Source: Devosia rhodophyticola (GTDB lineage: Bacteria; Pseudomonadota; Alphaproteobacteria; Rhizobiales; Devosiaceae). Taken from it: a DNA stretch of 64,000 nucleotides. Shown piece after piece: positions 18,471 through 27,355 of the stretch. The stretch is from assembly GCF_028816475.1 (NCBI RefSeq), contig NZ_CP118247.1:372001-436000 (forward strand), given 5' to 3'. The notes beneath the pieces are model-generated. The model made no database searches. It was not told where the DNA came from and saw only the letters and a list, made by a program, of their open reading frames with translations. The position numbers were made by a program, and so were the translations under genes. Numbering within the stretch: the stretch's first letter is position 1; each line of letters begins with the position of its first letter.

Positions 18471-20235
18471 TTTTTCTCCTGTCGATCGGCGTGGGCGGTA
18501 GCGCGATCTGGCTCATCACGGCATCCTTGTTGCCAAAGGCGATCTGGCGGCCGTCGCGCATGAACAGAACCTTGTTGAGGGCGGCGATGGCACTCGGTCG
18601 ATGCGCTACAACAACCACGATGGCGCCGCGTTCGCGGGCGTCCTCAATGGCCTTGGTCAAGGCCTGATCGCCTTCCATATCGAGATTTGAGTTTGGTTCG
18701 TCGAGCACCACCAGGAACGGATCGCCATATAGAGCGCGCGCCAACCCGATGCGCTGCCGTTGACCTGCTGACAGAACCGATCCGTTTTCGCCGACACGGG
18801 TTTCGTAACCATCCGGCATCGTGACAATCAAATCGTGAACGCGGGCGGCCTGGGCCGCTCTCAAAATGGCGTCGGTATCGTGATCGGGGCTGAACCTTCC
18901 GATATTGTCGGCGATTGTGCCTTCGAGAAGCTGGACTGACTGAGGCAAATAGCCAATGGCTGTGCCGAGCCGGACCGGATCAAAATGAGCCAGTTCCGAG
19001 CCGTCGAGCCTTATTGAGCCACGCAGCACCGGCCAGACGCCGACAATGGCGCGGGCAATAGAGGATTTACCCGAGCCTGAAAGGCCGATGATCCCGAGGC
19101 CATCACCCGAATTAAGGGTTATATTGACGTCGAATACCACAGGGTTTCGGCGCACATCGGGTCCGGTGGACAGGCCTTCCAGCGTTAATCTGTCACTTGG
19201 CAATGGCAGTTGGGTCGGTCTTGGCGCGACTTCACTGATTGCCAGGATTTGCACCAGCCTTGCCGAAGCCTGACGAGCGTTTACGAAACCACGCCATTGC
19301 CCGACGACCTGCTCAATTGGAGCCAAAGCGCGGGAGGTCAAAATTGACGCCGCGATCATCAGACCGCCAGTCACTTCGCCCAGGATAACCAGATAAGCGC
19401 CAACGGCGAGAACCGCAGACTGCAACAGATACCGCACCCCCTTGGTCAAGGAGGCATAAAACGCGGTGCGGTCGGCTGAGCGCTGCTGGGACTGGGCAAG
19501 TTTGTAAGCCGAATGTTCCCAGCGGGTAGTGACGGAATCAATCATACCCATCGACATGATGGATTCAGCGTTGGATTCGGCATCACTGGTCAGCGCGCCG
19601 CGTTCTCCGGCGGCGGCTGTCGTTGCGAGTGCCGGGCGGCGCGAATGAAGTTCGTTGATAACGAGCAGACCGGCGATCACTACCCCGCCACCGAGGGTAA
19701 AGGCGCCAAGCAATGGGTGAAGGAAGAACGAAACGGCCAGATATATGGGAATCCAGGGCAGATCGAGCAGCGCAATCGGGCCGGAGCCGGACACGAACAT
19801 GCGCAAGACGTCGAGATCATTGATTGGATTGACCCGCCCGGCGTGCCCCGAGACCAGCTTTAGCCGAACCGCTGCCTGAAAAAGTGCCTGCGCGAAACGG
19901 TCGTGGATCAGCCCCCCAAGCCGGACCGCCATACGAGCCCTTATCCATTCGATCAGCGCATAGAATCCATAGAGCACGATGACCAACGTGGTCAGCGCGA
20001 TCAAGGTATCGGTTGAACGGCTGGGCAATACACGATCATAAACCTGCAACATGAATACCGAACCGGTAAGCATGAGCAAGTTGGATGTGACGCTGAGCGC
20101 AAACAAGACAAATATCTGGGCGCGCGCCATTTTGACGAGATCGAGCACAGGTCGGGACTCAGCACCCCGTTGAATGGTCTCCAAATGCCGTCCTTTCAGC
20201 TGCGCGGGTAGAGGCGGTACCGAGCGCGTGCTCAT
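18463..20235 (-). CDS. prsD: type I secretion ABC permease/ATPase (PrsD family)
   Basis: This 590-residue half-transporter fuses a six-helix membrane domain (residues 50-320) to an ABC ATPase domain. The ATPase shows Walker A GLSGSGKSS, signature LSAGQRQRIGLARAL and Walker B FLVVLDEPNSNLD, followed by the H-loop VVAHRPSA. No C39 peptidase domain is present, matching exporters of proteins with uncleaved C-terminal RTX signals. It should drive export through PrsE and TolC. I used the ATG at 20235; a TTG 36 bases further upstream would add 12 residues, and neither has a good ribosome site. It is co-transcribed with prsE. Confidence 0.9.
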   Translation of the reverse strand: MSTRSVPPLPAQLKGRHLETIQRGAESRPVLDLVKMARAQIFVLFALSVTSNLLMLTGSVFMLQVYDRVLPSRSTDTLIALTTLVIVLYGFYALIEWIRARMAVRLGGLIHDRFAQALFQAAVRLKLVSGHAGRVNPINDLDVLRMFVSGSGPIALLDLPWIPIYLAVSFFLHPLLGAFTLGGGVVIAGLLVINELHSRRPALATTAAAGERGALTSDAESNAESIMSMGMIDSVTTRWEHSAYKLAQSQQRSADRTAFYASLTKGVRYLLQSAVLAVGAYLVILGEVTGGLMIAASILTSRALAPIEQVVGQWRGFVNARQASARLVQILAISEVAPRPTQLPLPSDRLTLEGLSTGPDVRRNPVVFDVNITLNSGDGLGIIGLSGSGKSSIARAIVGVWPVLRGSIRLDGSELAHFDPVRLGTAIGYLPQSVQLLEGTIADNIGRFSPDHDTDAILRAAQAARVHDLIVTMPDGYETRVGENGSVLSAGQRQRIGLARALYGDPFLVVLDEPNSNLDMEGDQALTKAIEDARERGAIVVVVAHRPSAIAALNKVLFMRDGRQIAFGNKDAVMSQIALPPTPIDRRKSA

Positions 20236-20557
20236 TAAGTGCCAAAACGTGTCCCAATTGAGGACAACCAACGTTGAACTCGATATTTCCCTAATTCCAT
20301 AAGTGGAAGAAACTAGACTGGCTCAATGCGCCTCGCCCAAAAGGAGTCAGGTACTGGCCACTAAATCTCATGGGCTATGAATTGACGTTAGGTGATGTCC
20401 CGAGACCGAAACATTAGTTAGCGCTCCGCAGAAACAGACCTAACTCTATAGCTCTATTGAGAAATTGCGATACCGGCACGGCCTGATAGCCTTTCGGTGC
20501 AATCGCGAAGTTATCAGTTCTTTTCGCGAATTTTGATGGGGGCCCAAGGGGAACCAA
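20236..20557. other. divergent promoter region, prsD / wlb-like operon
   Basis: A 322-base AT-rich gap feeds the leftward secretion genes and the rightward diaminosugar operon. It contains a TCGCGAA inverted repeat close to the rightward start, listed separately. No coding signal is seen. Confidence 0.45.
20503..20529. promoter_or_regulatory. inverted repeat upstream of the diaminosugar operon
   Basis: TCGCGAA and TTCGCGA form a perfect 7-bp dyad separated by 13 bases, ending 28 bases before the start codon of the acetyltransferase. It could be an operator or a hairpin in the leader RNA. No other copy was noticed near other start codons of the locus. Confidence 0.3.
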
Positions 20558-21058
20558 ATGCTCAATCGCGTCTCGCTGGGAGAAGGGACTGTTATTCATC
20601 AGCCCGACCTCGTGAATCTTTATGACTGCTCAATCGGGGACAACAGCCGCGTTGGTGCGTTTGTTGAAATTCAGAAAAATGCCTCGATCGGGCGCAACTG
20701 CAAGATTTCCAGCCACAGCTTCATTTGTGAAGGGGTGACGATTGAGGACGGAGTCTTCATCGGCCACGGCGTGATGTTCACCAATGACCCCTACCCCCGC
20801 GCCACCAATGGCGATGGGCAATTGCAAGGCAATGATGATTGGGAAGTGATCTCCACCGTCGTGCGCCAGAACGCTTCAATTGGCAGCAATGCCACCATTC
20901 TGTCCGGCATCACCATCGGTGAAGGAGCGCTGGTTGGCGCTGGCGCCGTTGTGACACGCGACGTCCGGCCAGGGTCAACGGTCGCGGGCGTACCGGCGCG
21001 AGAAATAAACACTGCGGCGTCCACTGAAACCAGACGAGCCGGAGGGCTGAATCGATGA
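20558..21058 (+). CDS. UDP-amino-sugar N-acetyltransferase, WbpD/WlbB-like
   Basis: The 166-residue protein is almost wholly a left-handed beta-helix. It carries hexapeptide repeats from residue 20, an exposed loop with MFTNDPYPRAT where WbpD/WlbB enzymes bind substrate and CoA, and the closing GEGALVGAGAVVTRDVRPGS. WlbB/WbpD acetylate the 3-amino group of UDP-GlcNAc3NA to give UDP-2,3-diacetamido sugars. The next two genes encode the oxidoreductase and aminotransferase of that same pathway, in overlapping order, which makes this assignment reasonably firm. AAGGGG lies 6-11 bases before the ATG. Confidence 0.85.
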   Translation: MLNRVSLGEGTVIHQPDLVNLYDCSIGDNSRVGAFVEIQKNASIGRNCKISSHSFICEGVTIEDGVFIGHGVMFTNDPYPRATNGDGQLQGNDDWEVISTVVRQNASIGSNATILSGITIGEGALVGAGAVVTRDVRPGSTVAGVPAREINTAASTETRRAGGLNR

Positions 21059-22092
21059 TCGGCATTGGCGTAATCGGCTACGGCTACTGGGGCCCCAACC
21101 TGGTCCGTAATTTTTGTGACATTCCTGGCGTGCAGGTGCATTGGGTCTGCGATCTGCGAACTGAACGGCTTGCTGGGATACGCCTGCGTTATCCCGCAGT
21201 TGGTATTACCGAAGACGTTGATGAGGTTTTGCGTGATCCCAGGATCGATGCTGTTGCCATTGCAACGCCGGTCTCATCGCATTTCGAAATTGCCATGCGG
21301 GCACTGCGCGCTGGCAAGAACGTCTTCGTTGAAAAACCCATCACGGCAACGGCAGAACAGGCCGAACGGCTCAATGAAGAGGCGGATCGTCGGGGATTGA
21401 TCGTTGCGGTTGACCACACCTTCATACACACGGGCGCGGTCAAGAAGCTGCGCGAGCTGATCAAGAATGATCTGGGCGATGTTTATTATTATGACTCGGT
21501 GCGAGTAAATCTTGGAATATTCCAGCGCGACGTCAGCGTCATGTGGGATCTGGCAGTACACGATCTTGCCATTATGGATTTCGTGCTCGACGCCCGCCCA
21601 CGCGCCGTATCTGCTGTCGGCATGTCCCACGTCGCGGGTGTTCCTGAAAACATTGCCTATTTGAACCTGCATTTTGACTGCAAACTGATGGCCCATGTCC
21701 ATGTGAACTGGCTGGCACCGGTCAAAATTCGGCGTACCCTGATTGGTGGCAGCAACAAGATGATTGTTTATGACGATCTGGAGCCCAGCGAGAAAATCAA
21801 GGTTTACGACCGGGGGATCACCGTTGATCCGATGGCCCCGCGCGCCAGCGAACGCATCCGCCAAATGCGGATCGGCTATCGGGCTGGCGATATGTTTGCG
21901 CCCCAACTCGACGTCACCGAGGCCCTGGGCTGTGAATTGCGCGAGTTTGTATCCTGCGTCGAGCACGGCACGCGTCCCACAGCCGATGGTATTGCGGGGT
22001 TAAGGGTCGTCCGCATCCTGGAAGCCGCTTCCAAGTCGATGGCGAACGGCGGGCAAATGGTCGAACTTCCTCAAGAGATGGTTTTGGCATGA
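21055..22092 (+). CDS. Gfo/Idh/MocA oxidoreductase, WlbA/WbpB-like
   Basis: This 345-residue enzyme has a Rossmann domain (IGVIGYGYWGPNLVRNF), the family EKP motif (VFVEKPITATAEQAE) near residue 95 and a DHTF motif where substrate His/Asp are expected. WlbA/WbpB oxidise C3 of UDP-GlcNAcA with NAD+ to the 3-keto sugar, which the neighbouring aminotransferase then aminates. The ATG overlaps the stop of the acetyltransferase gene. The UDP-GlcNAc 6-dehydrogenase needed to make UDP-GlcNAcA is not seen beside it; WecC in this window is the only UDP-sugar 6-dehydrogenase visible. Confidence 0.87.
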   Translation: MIGIGVIGYGYWGPNLVRNFCDIPGVQVHWVCDLRTERLAGIRLRYPAVGITEDVDEVLRDPRIDAVAIATPVSSHFEIAMRALRAGKNVFVEKPITATAEQAERLNEEADRRGLIVAVDHTFIHTGAVKKLRELIKNDLGDVYYYDSVRVNLGIFQRDVSVMWDLAVHDLAIMDFVLDARPRAVSAVGMSHVAGVPENIAYLNLHFDCKLMAHVHVNWLAPVKIRRTLIGGSNKMIVYDDLEPSEKIKVYDRGITVDPMAPRASERIRQMRIGYRAGDMFAPQLDVTEALGCELREFVSCVEHGTRPTADGIAGLRVVRILEAASKSMANGGQMVELPQEMVLA

Positions 22093-23192
22093 TTCCGTTT
22101 CTCGATCTCAAAGCACAATACGCCACCATCGGTCACGATATCGAGGCCGCAGCGCTACGGGTATTGCGGTCCGGCCGGTTCGTACTTGGCGACGAAGTGG
22201 CGACGCTTGAAGACAATTTCGCCGCCTACTGCGGAACCCGGCACGCCATTGCGGTTAATACGGGCACCAGCGCGCTGCACCTTGCACTGCTGGCCGCTGG
22301 TGTTAAGCGCGGCGATGAGGTCATCACAACGCCGTTCACTTTCATCGCCACTGCGGCAGCAATTCGCTATATCGGCGCGCGCCCGGTGTTTGTCGATATT
22401 GATCCGGCAACCTTCAATATTGACCCGGGCCGCATTGAAGAAGCGATCACGCCGCGCACCCGCGCCATCGTGCCAGTGCATCTATATGGCCAGATGGCAG
22501 ACATGGACGCCATTTTGGCGATTGCTGAAAAGCACGGTCTGGCTGTGATCGAAGATGCCTGTCAGGCACATGGGGCCGAATACAAAGGTCATCGGGCTGG
22601 CAGCATGGGAATTTCAGGCTGTTTCAGCTTCTATCCAGGCAAAAATCTGGGTGCTTGTGGCGAAGGTGGCATGGTGGTCACCAATAGCGATGATCATGCC
22701 AAACAGATACGCATGTTGCGCGACTGGGGGCAAGACCGCCGCTACCACCACATTGTTGAGGGTTACAATTATCGAATGGATGCCATTCAGGGCGCCATTC
22801 TCGCGGTCAAACTGGCGCAGTTGGAAAACTGGATCGAGGCACGGCGCACCCGTGCCCGGCTCTATGGCCAACTTTTGACCGGGCCGACAGTGGACGCGCC
22901 GCGTGAGGCGGCTGGTCGTCGGCACGTTTGGCATGTTTTTGCTGTCAGGACGCGGGATCGGGAGCAATTGCAAAAAATGCTGGCGCGCGAAGGCGTGGAA
23001 ACAGGCCTGCACTATCCGGTCCCGGTTCATCTGCAGCCAGCCTTTGCTGATCTGGGCTACGATGTGGGCAGTTTTCCGACCGCGGAAGCTGCCGCCGATA
23101 GCGTGCTTTCGTTGCCGCTCTATCCAGAACTTGAATTGTCATCGGTCGAAAAGATCTGCGACCTCATTGTGCAGGACGCTTATGTCGACTGA
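22089..23192 (+). CDS. DegT/DnrJ/EryC1 aminotransferase, WbpE/WlbC-like
   Basis: The 367-residue PLP enzyme (fold type I) has the cofactor motifs VNTGTSALHLALLAAG, VIEDACQAHGAEYKG and the Schiff-base Lys in SFYPGKNLGACGEGG near residue 183. It should transfer an amino group from glutamate to the 3-keto group of the UDP-uronic acid made by the preceding enzyme. Overlap of ATGA with the oxidoreductase gene implies coupled translation and a coordinated pathway. WbpE-like identity rests on context as much as on sequence, because sister aminotransferases act on other keto sugars. Confidence 0.87.
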   Translation: MIPFLDLKAQYATIGHDIEAAALRVLRSGRFVLGDEVATLEDNFAAYCGTRHAIAVNTGTSALHLALLAAGVKRGDEVITTPFTFIATAAAIRYIGARPVFVDIDPATFNIDPGRIEEAITPRTRAIVPVHLYGQMADMDAILAIAEKHGLAVIEDACQAHGAEYKGHRAGSMGISGCFSFYPGKNLGACGEGGMVVTNSDDHAKQIRMLRDWGQDRRYHHIVEGYNYRMDAIQGAILAVKLAQLENWIEARRTRARLYGQLLTGPTVDAPREAAGRRHVWHVFAVRTRDREQLQKMLAREGVETGLHYPVPVHLQPAFADLGYDVGSFPTAEAAADSVLSLPLYPELELSSVEKICDLIVQDAYVD

Positions 23193-23216
23193 GTTCACCA
23201 TTTTTAAGCACGGGGC

Positions 23217-24197
23217 ATGATCATGCAGGGCAAGCGGATACTTATTACCGGCGGCGCAGGCTTGATCGGGTCTCACATTGCAGATCTTGTCGCTGAACGG
23301 AAGCCATCCGAGATTATCATTTTTGATAATTTTGTGCGCGGCAGAATGGAAAATCTGGCGCAGGCACAAGCAAGCATGCCGCTGACTGTCATCGATGGTG
23401 ATGTTCGGAATGCTGAACTGCTGGCCAAGACGATGGACGGCGTTAATCTGGTTTTCCATCAGGCCGCCATTCGCATTACCCAATGCGCCGAAGAGCCCCG
23501 GCTGGCCCATGATGTGCTGGCGACTGGAACTTTCAATGTGCTTGAGGCTGCGGTTTCGGCGGGTGTTGAAAAAGTAGTTGCCGCCTCGTCGGCATCGGTT
23601 CTGGGCGCGGCGGACGTGTTTCCGACGGACGAGAACCACCATCCATACAATAATCGGACGATCTATGGGGCTGCCAAAGCCTATAATGAGGGTCTGCTAC
23701 GCAGCTTTAATGAAATGTATGGCCTGCGTTACGTCGCCTTGCGATATTTCAATGTCTATGGGCCACGCATGGACGTGTATGGAGCATATACAGAAGTGCT
23801 GATCCGCTGGATGGAGCGGATTTCGGCCGGTTTGCCGCCCATCATCATGGGTGATGGCAAGCAAACCATGGATTTCGTCAATGTCGCCGATATTGCCCGG
23901 GCCAATGTGTTGGCCGCAGGTGCGGACGTATCAGACGTTGTTTTCAATGTTGCCAGCGGCAAGGAAACAAGCCTTGCCGATCTAGCCGGGATGTTGCTGA
24001 AAATCATGGGCTCATCGCTGGAGCCGGTCCATGAACCGGCGCGCAAGGTCAATGCGGTGCCGCGCCGCCTCGCATCGACTGAAAATGCGGATCGACAGAT
24101 CGGCTTTAAGGCGGAAATTTCAATGGAAGAAGGTCTGCGGGATCTGGTTTCCTGGTGGAAAGCGGAGCGGCAGACCGAACAGGATGACGTTGCATGA
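23217..24197 (+). CDS. NAD-dependent sugar-nucleotide epimerase/dehydratase (extended SDR)
   Basis: The 326-residue extended SDR has the NAD-binding motif ILITGGAGLIGSHIADL, DNFVRGRMEN, and the catalytic YGAAKAYNEGLL (YxxxK). It resembles UDP-GlcNAc/UDP-glucose 4-epimerases of surface polysaccharide loci, but the exact reaction (C4 epimerase versus dehydratase) is not fixed by what I can see. The next gene is an aminotransferase that overlaps by 4 bases. An epimerase-like enzyme feeding an aminotransferase is odd unless this enzyme makes a keto sugar. A second ATG six bases in is better spaced from CGGGG and may be the real start. Confidence 0.82.
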   Translation: MIMQGKRILITGGAGLIGSHIADLVAERKPSEIIIFDNFVRGRMENLAQAQASMPLTVIDGDVRNAELLAKTMDGVNLVFHQAAIRITQCAEEPRLAHDVLATGTFNVLEAAVSAGVEKVVAASSASVLGAADVFPTDENHHPYNNRTIYGAAKAYNEGLLRSFNEMYGLRYVALRYFNVYGPRMDVYGAYTEVLIRWMERISAGLPPIIMGDGKQTMDFVNVADIARANVLAAGADVSDVVFNVASGKETSLADLAGMLLKIMGSSLEPVHEPARKVNAVPRRLASTENADRQIGFKAEISMEEGLRDLVSWWKAERQTEQDDVA

Positions 24198-25378
24198 GCA
24201 CGCCCACTCGCCAGATCCCGGTTGCCAAGCCTGTTCTTGGGGAGCCGGAAGCAGAAGCCGCTCGCCGGGCCATCCTTTCGGGCTGGGTGACACAGGGGCC
24301 TGAAGTGGCCCAATTCGAGCAGGAGTTTGCGGCCTTTGTTGGCGCGCGACATGCTTGCGCGGTGTCAAATTGCACGACGGCTTTGCATCTGGCGCTGATG
24401 GCGGTTGGCGTTGGTGCGGGTGATGAGGTTATCACAGTCAGCCACTCCTTTATCGCCACGCCGAACGCCATCCGCTATTGCGGGGCTACGCCGGTGTTTG
24501 TGGATATTGAAGCTGACGGTTTCAACATTGATCCGGGCAAAATCATCGCCGCGATATCGCCGCGCACGCGGGCAATTTTGTGCGTGCATCAGTTGGGCAT
24601 GCCCTGCGACCTGCGGCAAATATTAAAGATTGCGCGCCAGTTTCAACTCAAGGTTGTCGAGGACGCGGCCTGCGCGACGGGTAGCGAAGTGCTTTGGAAT
24701 GGCAAGTGGGAGCGCGTCGGACGGCCCCACGCAGATGTTGCCTGCTTTTCCTTCCATCCACGCAAGGTGGTCACAACCGGAGACGGCGGGATGCTGACTA
24801 CGGCGATCGGTGAATATGATCGTCAGTTTCGCCTGTTGCGCCAACATTCAATGAATGTGCCCGACACGGTGCGGCATGGCTCCAAGCAGGTGATTTTTGA
24901 AGAATATGACTCGGTTGGCTTCAATTACCGCATGACCGATGTTCAGGCAGCGATCGGCCGGACGCAGCTGGGCCGGTTGCCTGAGATCGTGGCGGCACGA
25001 CGTCGATTGGCCGCGCTCTATACCGAGTTACTGTCAAAGATAGACGGGATCCGCCCGCCGGTTGAACCGGAGTGGGCGCGGAGCAACTGGCAGAGTTATT
25101 GCGTTGGACTGCCGCGGCAGGCCGATCAGGTGTCCATCATGCAAGCCATGCTGGATCGTGGCGTTTCCACGCGTCGTGGGGTGATGAACGCGCATCTCGA
25201 ACCGGCCTATCACGGGTCGGGCCTTTGCCGAACTGTGGGCTATCTCGATAATTCTGTAGCGGCACAGAACACAGCGATCATGCTGCCACTATTTGTGCAA
25301 ATGAGTGAAGATGATGTTCGTTATGTTGTCACAGCGCTCGAAGAGGCCCTGACCGAGAGTTTGGTGCCTGCGCTTTAA
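24194..25378 (+). CDS. second DegT/DnrJ/EryC1 aminotransferase
   Basis: This 394-residue PLP-dependent sugar aminotransferase has VSNCTTALHLALMAVGVGAG, VVEDAACATGSEV and the Lys-containing CFSFHPRKVVTTGDGGML near residue 185. It belongs to the same superfamily as the gene two positions upstream but with clearly different active-site loops, so it should act on a different keto sugar, perhaps a 4-keto-6-deoxy or 4-keto sugar as in PglE/PseC-like enzymes. It overlaps the preceding SDR gene by 4 bases and is the last gene of the rightward operon. Its stop codon overlaps the convergent flippase gene by 4 bases. Confidence 0.85.
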   Translation: MSTPTRQIPVAKPVLGEPEAEAARRAILSGWVTQGPEVAQFEQEFAAFVGARHACAVSNCTTALHLALMAVGVGAGDEVITVSHSFIATPNAIRYCGATPVFVDIEADGFNIDPGKIIAAISPRTRAILCVHQLGMPCDLRQILKIARQFQLKVVEDAACATGSEVLWNGKWERVGRPHADVACFSFHPRKVVTTGDGGMLTTAIGEYDRQFRLLRQHSMNVPDTVRHGSKQVIFEEYDSVGFNYRMTDVQAAIGRTQLGRLPEIVAARRRLAALYTELLSKIDGIRPPVEPEWARSNWQSYCVGLPRQADQVSIMQAMLDRGVSTRRGVMNAHLEPAYHGSGLCRTVGYLDNSVAAQNTAIMLPLFVQMSEDDVRYVVTALEEALTESLVPAL

Positions 25379-26922
25379 GCGCGCTCCGGCACGAGCTTGG
25401 GCTGGTGGCGTAGCAGAAAATAGATCAGTGGCCGGAGTTGTGAAGGTATCCATTTTTGTGGGACCAGCCCGATCAATTGTGTCGCCGAGATCCAACAACC
25501 CAGCAGCGTGCCGGCTATGGCAATTGCCAGCCCCGGCCAGAACGGAGCCAGTTCGACAACGAGCAACACGCTGATAGTCAGGCCCAGAAACAGCGTGCCC
25601 AGGATGAGGTTGTCCCTCGTCCAGCGAAATCCCGACATGCGCCGCACCAGCACATAGATCAATATGGCGTGCCAGACATACAGTCCGACAAAAGCTATCC
25701 CTGCCCCGGCAAGGCCAAAAGTGCCGAGCAGAAGCCAGGCGAGACCCACATGGACCGTCGCGGCAGCAACTTCGGTCCAAAAGAACATTTTTTGAGCGCC
25801 TTTGGCCAAAACGATGAAGCCCATTGGCCAGGAAATGACCCGCAACAACATGCCGAGGCAAAACCAGCGAAGCAGCGGTACGGCATCGGCAAACTGGGCT
25901 GAATAGAAGACTGTGATTACCAGCGGGGCCAGCGCCAGGGTTCCCAGCAAGCCGGGACCGGCCAGAAGAATGCTGACGCGCGCCTGCTCGTTGACGCTGC
26001 GATTGCAGGCCACGTTGTCGGCGCTGATCGCCGACAGGCGCGGAAAGAAGTCTGTGCCCATGGCCTGAAGGATGAAGCCGATATAGATGCCACCCAGCGC
26101 CCAGGCGGCCTGATAATTGCCCGCTGCATCAACGCCGCTCTGCTGAACAACCAGAATGCGGATGACGAAGGCGGCGCCAACGGTCAAAAATCCGCTGGCC
26201 ATGAAGGCAAAACCGAGTTTGAGAAGCGCGCTGGCCTCCCGGGAGAACTCGGGTCGCGTGAGTTTGACCTTTGGCAGGTGGATTTTTCGACAGTACCAGA
26301 GTGCGGCAATCCAGGACGTCAGGCCCAGGGCCAATAATGAGGGCACAATGCCCGCTTCGCCGAAGAAATACACCAGTGGGATGGCTGCGACCGTATTGAG
26401 GACTGCCCCCACAACTGTCATCCGGGCGAGGTCGCCTATTCGCCTGTTGCCCTGAATGATGGCAGTTGGCGCGCCCGACAGGATGCGCAATAGAACCGCC
26501 AAACCAAGCAATGCCACCGCTGAAGCGCGACCCGCAGTGCCAAAAGTCAGCGTTGAAATTGGCACGGCCAACAGCGCGACCAGTATCGCGCCCACAATCC
26601 CAAGCACGATCGACGAGAGTTTGAGCACGCGGGCGATCTTGGCGACCTTGACCAGATCGCCGCTCGAAGTCGCCACGGCGACCTGGCGCACACCGCTGGA
26701 CTGGATGCCAAAGCTGGCTAGGTTGGCGCAAAGCTCGATGACAACATAATACAGGCCGAACAACCCGACACCGGCCGGCCCCAGCAGCACAGCCAAAACC
26801 TTGAGCCGCACCACCGACAGCGCCATGCTGATGACCGAGGACGCCCCGATCAACGAGGTCGATTTCAGGATATTGCCGTAAGCTGAGTCGGCCTTGTTCT
26901 TCTCAATTGTGTCGTCAGCCAC
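25375..26922 (-). CDS. Wzx-like lipid-linked oligosaccharide flippase (MOP superfamily)
   Basis: The 515-residue protein has about 13-14 hydrophobic segments, beginning with the amphipathic KSTSLIGASSVISMALSV typical of O-antigen flippases, and conserved Arg/Lys within helices. It should flip undecaprenyl-diphosphate-linked repeat units from the cytosolic to the periplasmic face, handing them to the Wzy-like polymerase. The start is GTG preceded by GGGGAATAAG; no ATG allows the first helix to be kept. It is transcribed alone leftward, away from the 433-base gap before the RTX gene. Confidence 0.85.
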   Translation of the reverse strand: MADDTIEKNKADSAYGNILKSTSLIGASSVISMALSVVRLKVLAVLLGPAGVGLFGLYYVVIELCANLASFGIQSSGVRQVAVATSSGDLVKVAKIARVLKLSSIVLGIVGAILVALLAVPISTLTFGTAGRASAVALLGLAVLLRILSGAPTAIIQGNRRIGDLARMTVVGAVLNTVAAIPLVYFFGEAGIVPSLLALGLTSWIAALWYCRKIHLPKVKLTRPEFSREASALLKLGFAFMASGFLTVGAAFVIRILVVQQSGVDAAGNYQAAWALGGIYIGFILQAMGTDFFPRLSAISADNVACNRSVNEQARVSILLAGPGLLGTLALAPLVITVFYSAQFADAVPLLRWFCLGMLLRVISWPMGFIVLAKGAQKMFFWTEVAAATVHVGLAWLLLGTFGLAGAGIAFVGLYVWHAILIYVLVRRMSGFRWTRDNLILGTLFLGLTISVLLVVELAPFWPGLAIAIAGTLLGCWISATQLIGLVPQKWIPSQLRPLIYFLLRHQPKLVPERA

Positions 26923-27355
26923 CTTATTCCCCGGCCTTGCGCGTACCTCTGAAGTGTCGCAACGCCTGCGATGAACCGCAATTGCCAGAAAAATAGTGAA
27001 TAAGAAGAATTGCTTAGATCAATCGGGTTAGGCTTTTGGAAAAAATTGGCGCTGAATAGCTCGTTATCGGGAAAAATTACCCAAATAGGCCAATTCTGTT
27101 GCGCATCAGCAACAAATTTGAGCTATCCGACCTCAAAATACGACAAATTCGAAAAATCATGACAGCGATATTACGCGAATCAATCACAGTTTTGCGATGA
27201 GCCTACAAATGCTTACACGAGCCAATCGGTTTCAACCCGACCGGACTTTGTCAGAAGCTAGGCATATTCGCCGCATTCTGGGCAATAGCCGTCGTCTAGT
27301 GGCCCGATTTCTCCACCAAACAATGCCGCGTGATAACCACAATGAGGATTATTAA
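26923..27355. other. AT-rich divergent intergenic region before the RTX gene
   Basis: This gap of 433 bases is markedly richer in A and T than its surroundings and has A-tracts (GGAAAAAATTGG, GGGAAAAATTACCC). It holds the promoter of the RTX gene and, leftward, of the flippase gene. An inverted repeat TGTTGC-N6-GCAACA lies at 27097-27114. I see no coding frame. Confidence 0.45.
27097..27114. repeat. short inverted repeat in the RTX-gene upstream region
   Basis: TGTTGC and GCAACA flank a six-base spacer, a perfect 18-base dyad about 240 bases before the RTX start codon. It might be an operator for the secreted protein gene; the evidence is only the symmetry and its placement in a non-coding AT-rich gap. 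Confidence 0.25.
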
